This document shows positions 6,508 to 8,085 of a stretch of DNA of 8,085 nt, one piece after another. Origin of the DNA: Candidatus Delongbacteria bacterium (GTDB lineage: Bacteria > UBA4055). The notes below the pieces were generated by a model. The model had not been told where the DNA came from and did no database searches. It saw only the letters and a program-made list of their open reading frames with translations. The DNA lies in NCBI GenBank assembly GCA_013139625.1, contig WTAK01000079.1:1-8085 (forward strand). The letters run 5' to 3'. Each line of letters starts with the position of its first letter. Within the stretch, counting starts at the first letter, position 1. The translations under genes were made by a program, and so were the position numbers.

Positions 6508-7854
6508 ATGAAAAAAATTATCATTTTATTAAATCCTGAAGCCAGTGCTTATAATGCTAGTTTTAAATTTGCAAAAAACTTATCCGATTTAGGATATGAA
6601 GTAATCTATTTCACATATCCAAATTTCACAAATTATGTCAAAGAACACTCTTTTAAATGCATTGAAATTATTCCTGATTCAGAATTGGATTATGATCTCT
6701 CAAAAGTTTTAATTGAAAAATCTAAAAATACTATTTTGTCGCAAATGAAGGTAATGTCCTTTATAGAACAGGAAATTGATAAAATAAAGCCTTTTGCAGT
6801 ATTTGTAGATCAAATTAATTGGTGGTATGCTTTACCATTTTTTAAGAAAAAAATCAAAGTAATAGGTCTCAATACTAATTTATGTACTCGTTTTAACTCA
6901 TTTGTTCCACCAACGTTTTATGACAAGATCCCTGATAAAAGAAATAATATCATTTCTAGATTTAAGAATATATTGTCATGGTTACATCTTTACACTTTTG
7001 AACATTTCGCTGGTGTAAATCTCGCTATTTGGAGACGATTTGTACTAGTCAAATTAAATAGAAAAAGAGCCTGGTGGGCTTATGTCGTAGCTTTTTGGGG
7101 TAAAGAATTTAAGAGGAGAGGAATTAAAATCTCATTTGCGGAACACGGTTTCAATCTAAATCGAAGTGAAATAGTATTATGCCCAAGAGAGTTTGATTTT
7201 CTTCATGTTCCTTTTGCAGATAAACGAATTTATGTAGGGACTTCTGTAGAAAACTTCAGAAATGAAGAGATCGTTCCCATGAAAGATAAAGGAAATAGCT
7301 GTAATTTCATATTGGATGAAGAGGTACTAAAAAATAAAAAGTTAATATATTGCTCAATAGGTTCTCATGACTACCTTTGTCATAATAAAGAAAACTTTTT
7401 TAAAATAATTATTGAAACTATTCAAGAAAGAAAAAACTTATATTTAATTATTCAAATATTTGATGAAAAGATAAGAGAAATTCTATTAAAAAAGAAATAT
7501 GACAACATCAAAATATTACGATGGGCTCCACAGTTAAAGATATTAAAAAAAGCGGATTATTTTATTACGCACGGTGGACTAAGTTCTGTAAGAGAAGCAA
7601 TTTTAACAGGTACTCCAATGATTTGTTTACCATATTGGAATGATGGTTTTGGAAATGCAGCAAGAATTCGATTTCATAAGCTAGGTGTTACTGGATATTT
7701 AAATTCTTTAACTAAAACAAAATTAAACGATTTTCTTGATGAAATTATAAGTAATGAGATTTATCAAGAATCTGTTAAAATTATGCAATCAGTTTTTGAA
7801 AATCAACTTGATGGAACTAATTTGGATAAAGTAACTAAAATTATTGAAACATAG
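6508..7854 (+). CDS. GT1-type glycosyltransferase (UGT/MGT-like)
   Basis: The protein has 448 residues and the two-Rossmann-domain plan of GT-B enzymes. The N-terminal half starts with a strand and turn, MKKIIILLNPEASAYNASF, then FAKNLSDLGYEVIYFTYP, as in GT1 enzymes. The C-terminal donor domain has ILRWAPQLKIL (336-346), FITHGGLSSVREAILTGTP (352-370, with H355 and E363) and LPYWNDGFGNAARI (374-387). This is the UDP-sugar-binding signature of UGT-type transferases, which glycosylate small lipophilic acceptors, sterols or natural products. Two usual features differ. The N-terminal GH motif carrying the catalytic histidine is replaced by YN (residues 15-16), and the usual DQ after the P-loop proline is DG (379-380). 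No signal peptide is seen, so it should act in the cytosol. The start has only a weak GAG (6498-6500) seven bases upstream. The acceptor is unknown. Confidence 0.85.
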   Translation: MKKIIILLNPEASAYNASFKFAKNLSDLGYEVIYFTYPNFTNYVKEHSFKCIEIIPDSELDYDLSKVLIEKSKNTILSQMKVMSFIEQEIDKIKPFAVFVDQINWWYALPFFKKKIKVIGLNTNLCTRFNSFVPPTFYDKIPDKRNNIISRFKNILSWLHLYTFEHFAGVNLAIWRRFVLVKLNRKRAWWAYVVAFWGKEFKRRGIKISFAEHGFNLNRSEIVLCPREFDFLHVPFADKRIYVGTSVENFRNEEIVPMKDKGNSCNFILDEEVLKNKKLIYCSIGSHDYLCHNKENFFKIIIETIQERKNLYLIIQIFDEKIREILLKKKYDNIKILRWAPQLKILKKADYFITHGGLSSVREAILTGTPMICLPYWNDGFGNAARIRFHKLGVTGYLNSLTKTKLNDFLDEIISNEIYQESVKIMQSVFENQLDGTNLDKVTKIIET

Positions 7855-7883
7855 TATTGATAAAATGACGAGAGAATAAATTC

Positions 7884-8085
7884 ATGAAAATAGATCTACA
7901 TATTCACACAGAATTCTCAGATGGGTTGAATTCCAAAGAAGAAATAATAGAGATGGCTATTAAACTAAATCTTGATGTAATAGCATTTACGGATCATGAT
8001 GTTTTAAATACAGATTATCTTAATGCTGATAGGATCAAAGTTATAACAGGAATTGAACTTTCGTGTAAATCATCAGATGATTATT
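7884..8085 (+). CDS. PHP-domain phosphoesterase, 3' end outside window
   Basis: ATG at 7884 starts an open frame that runs off the right edge after 67 codons. The first motif DLHIHTEFSDG (residues 4-14, H6 and H8) and FTDHD (35-39, D37 and H38), followed by GIELS (56-60, E58), are metal-binding motifs of the PHP fold. They are arranged as in TrpH/RNase AM-like phosphoesterases, which remove phosphate from small nucleotides or RNA ends using a metal cluster. The spacing from HxH to the TDHD motif is typical. The gene starts 29 bases after the glycosyltransferase stop and has AGAGAA (7871-7876) upstream, so the two may be co-transcribed. The remaining metal ligands and any extra domains lie beyond the window, so the exact subfamily is open. 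Confidence 0.85.
   Translation, partial: MKIDLHIHTEFSDGLNSKEEIIEMAIKLNLDVIAFTDHDVLNTDYLNADRIKVITGIELSCKSSDDY

Noticed and set aside
1..8085. Insertion sequence or integrase
   Set aside because: No transposase or integrase motif is found in any long frame, and no terminal inverted repeats with target duplications were seen around the intact genes.

Overview
The window is AT-rich bacterial DNA. Hand counts of single 60-base lines give 13 to 27% G+C in most genes and 38 to 50% in the ATPase gene near the middle. Every recognisable gene lies on the + strand. Shine-Dalgarno-like sites of the GAGG type precede some starts. I cannot name the organism. The low G+C, a DUF4143-type ATPase, several acetyltransferases and a repeat resembling ones I remember from Bacteroidota-type genomes would suit an uncultured Bacteroidota/FCB-like or other environmental anaerobe lineage, but this is a guess.

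Layout. Positions 1-2737 hold the C-terminal part of a large STAND-type P-loop ATPase: Walker A, Walker B, winged-helix-like region and a long helical, HEAT-like tail. Its N-terminus, where an effector domain would sit, is outside the window. It is followed by an imperfect inverted repeat (about 2743-2825) with attC-like end boxes, then by a two-domain GNAT acetyltransferase (2885-3865). Next come two 21-bp direct repeats 32 bp apart (3880-3932). The second overlaps the -35 box of a good promoter for an AAA ATPase with a C-terminal DUF4143 domain (3980-5323). Behind it lies a 45-codon P-loop gene cut off just after its Walker A region (5358-5495), then a ZmaR-like GNAT acetyltransferase (5506-6351). 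A 3' scrap of a second copy of the first GNAT gene follows (6361-6456, 90% identical over the last 69 bases). A GT1-type glycosyltransferase (6508-7854) and the start of a PHP-domain phosphoesterase (7884 to the end) complete the window.

Interpretation. This looks like an accessory, frequently rearranged region rather than a metabolic operon. It contains a probable defence-type STAND ATPase, an autonomous ATPase gene with its own promoter and different base composition, two unrelated acetyltransferases, and two gene remnants joined to intact genes at short G-rich purine tracts. The most informative observations are the duplicated GNAT tail, the truncated P-loop gene and the repeat/promoter arrangement before the ATPase. 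They suggest that genes here have been swapped in and out by recombination. No transposase, integrase, CRISPR array, tRNA or rRNA is visible. I see no convincing evidence that the genes form a single new pathway. The best candidate for an interesting system is the STAND protein, whose missing N-terminus would decide what it does.
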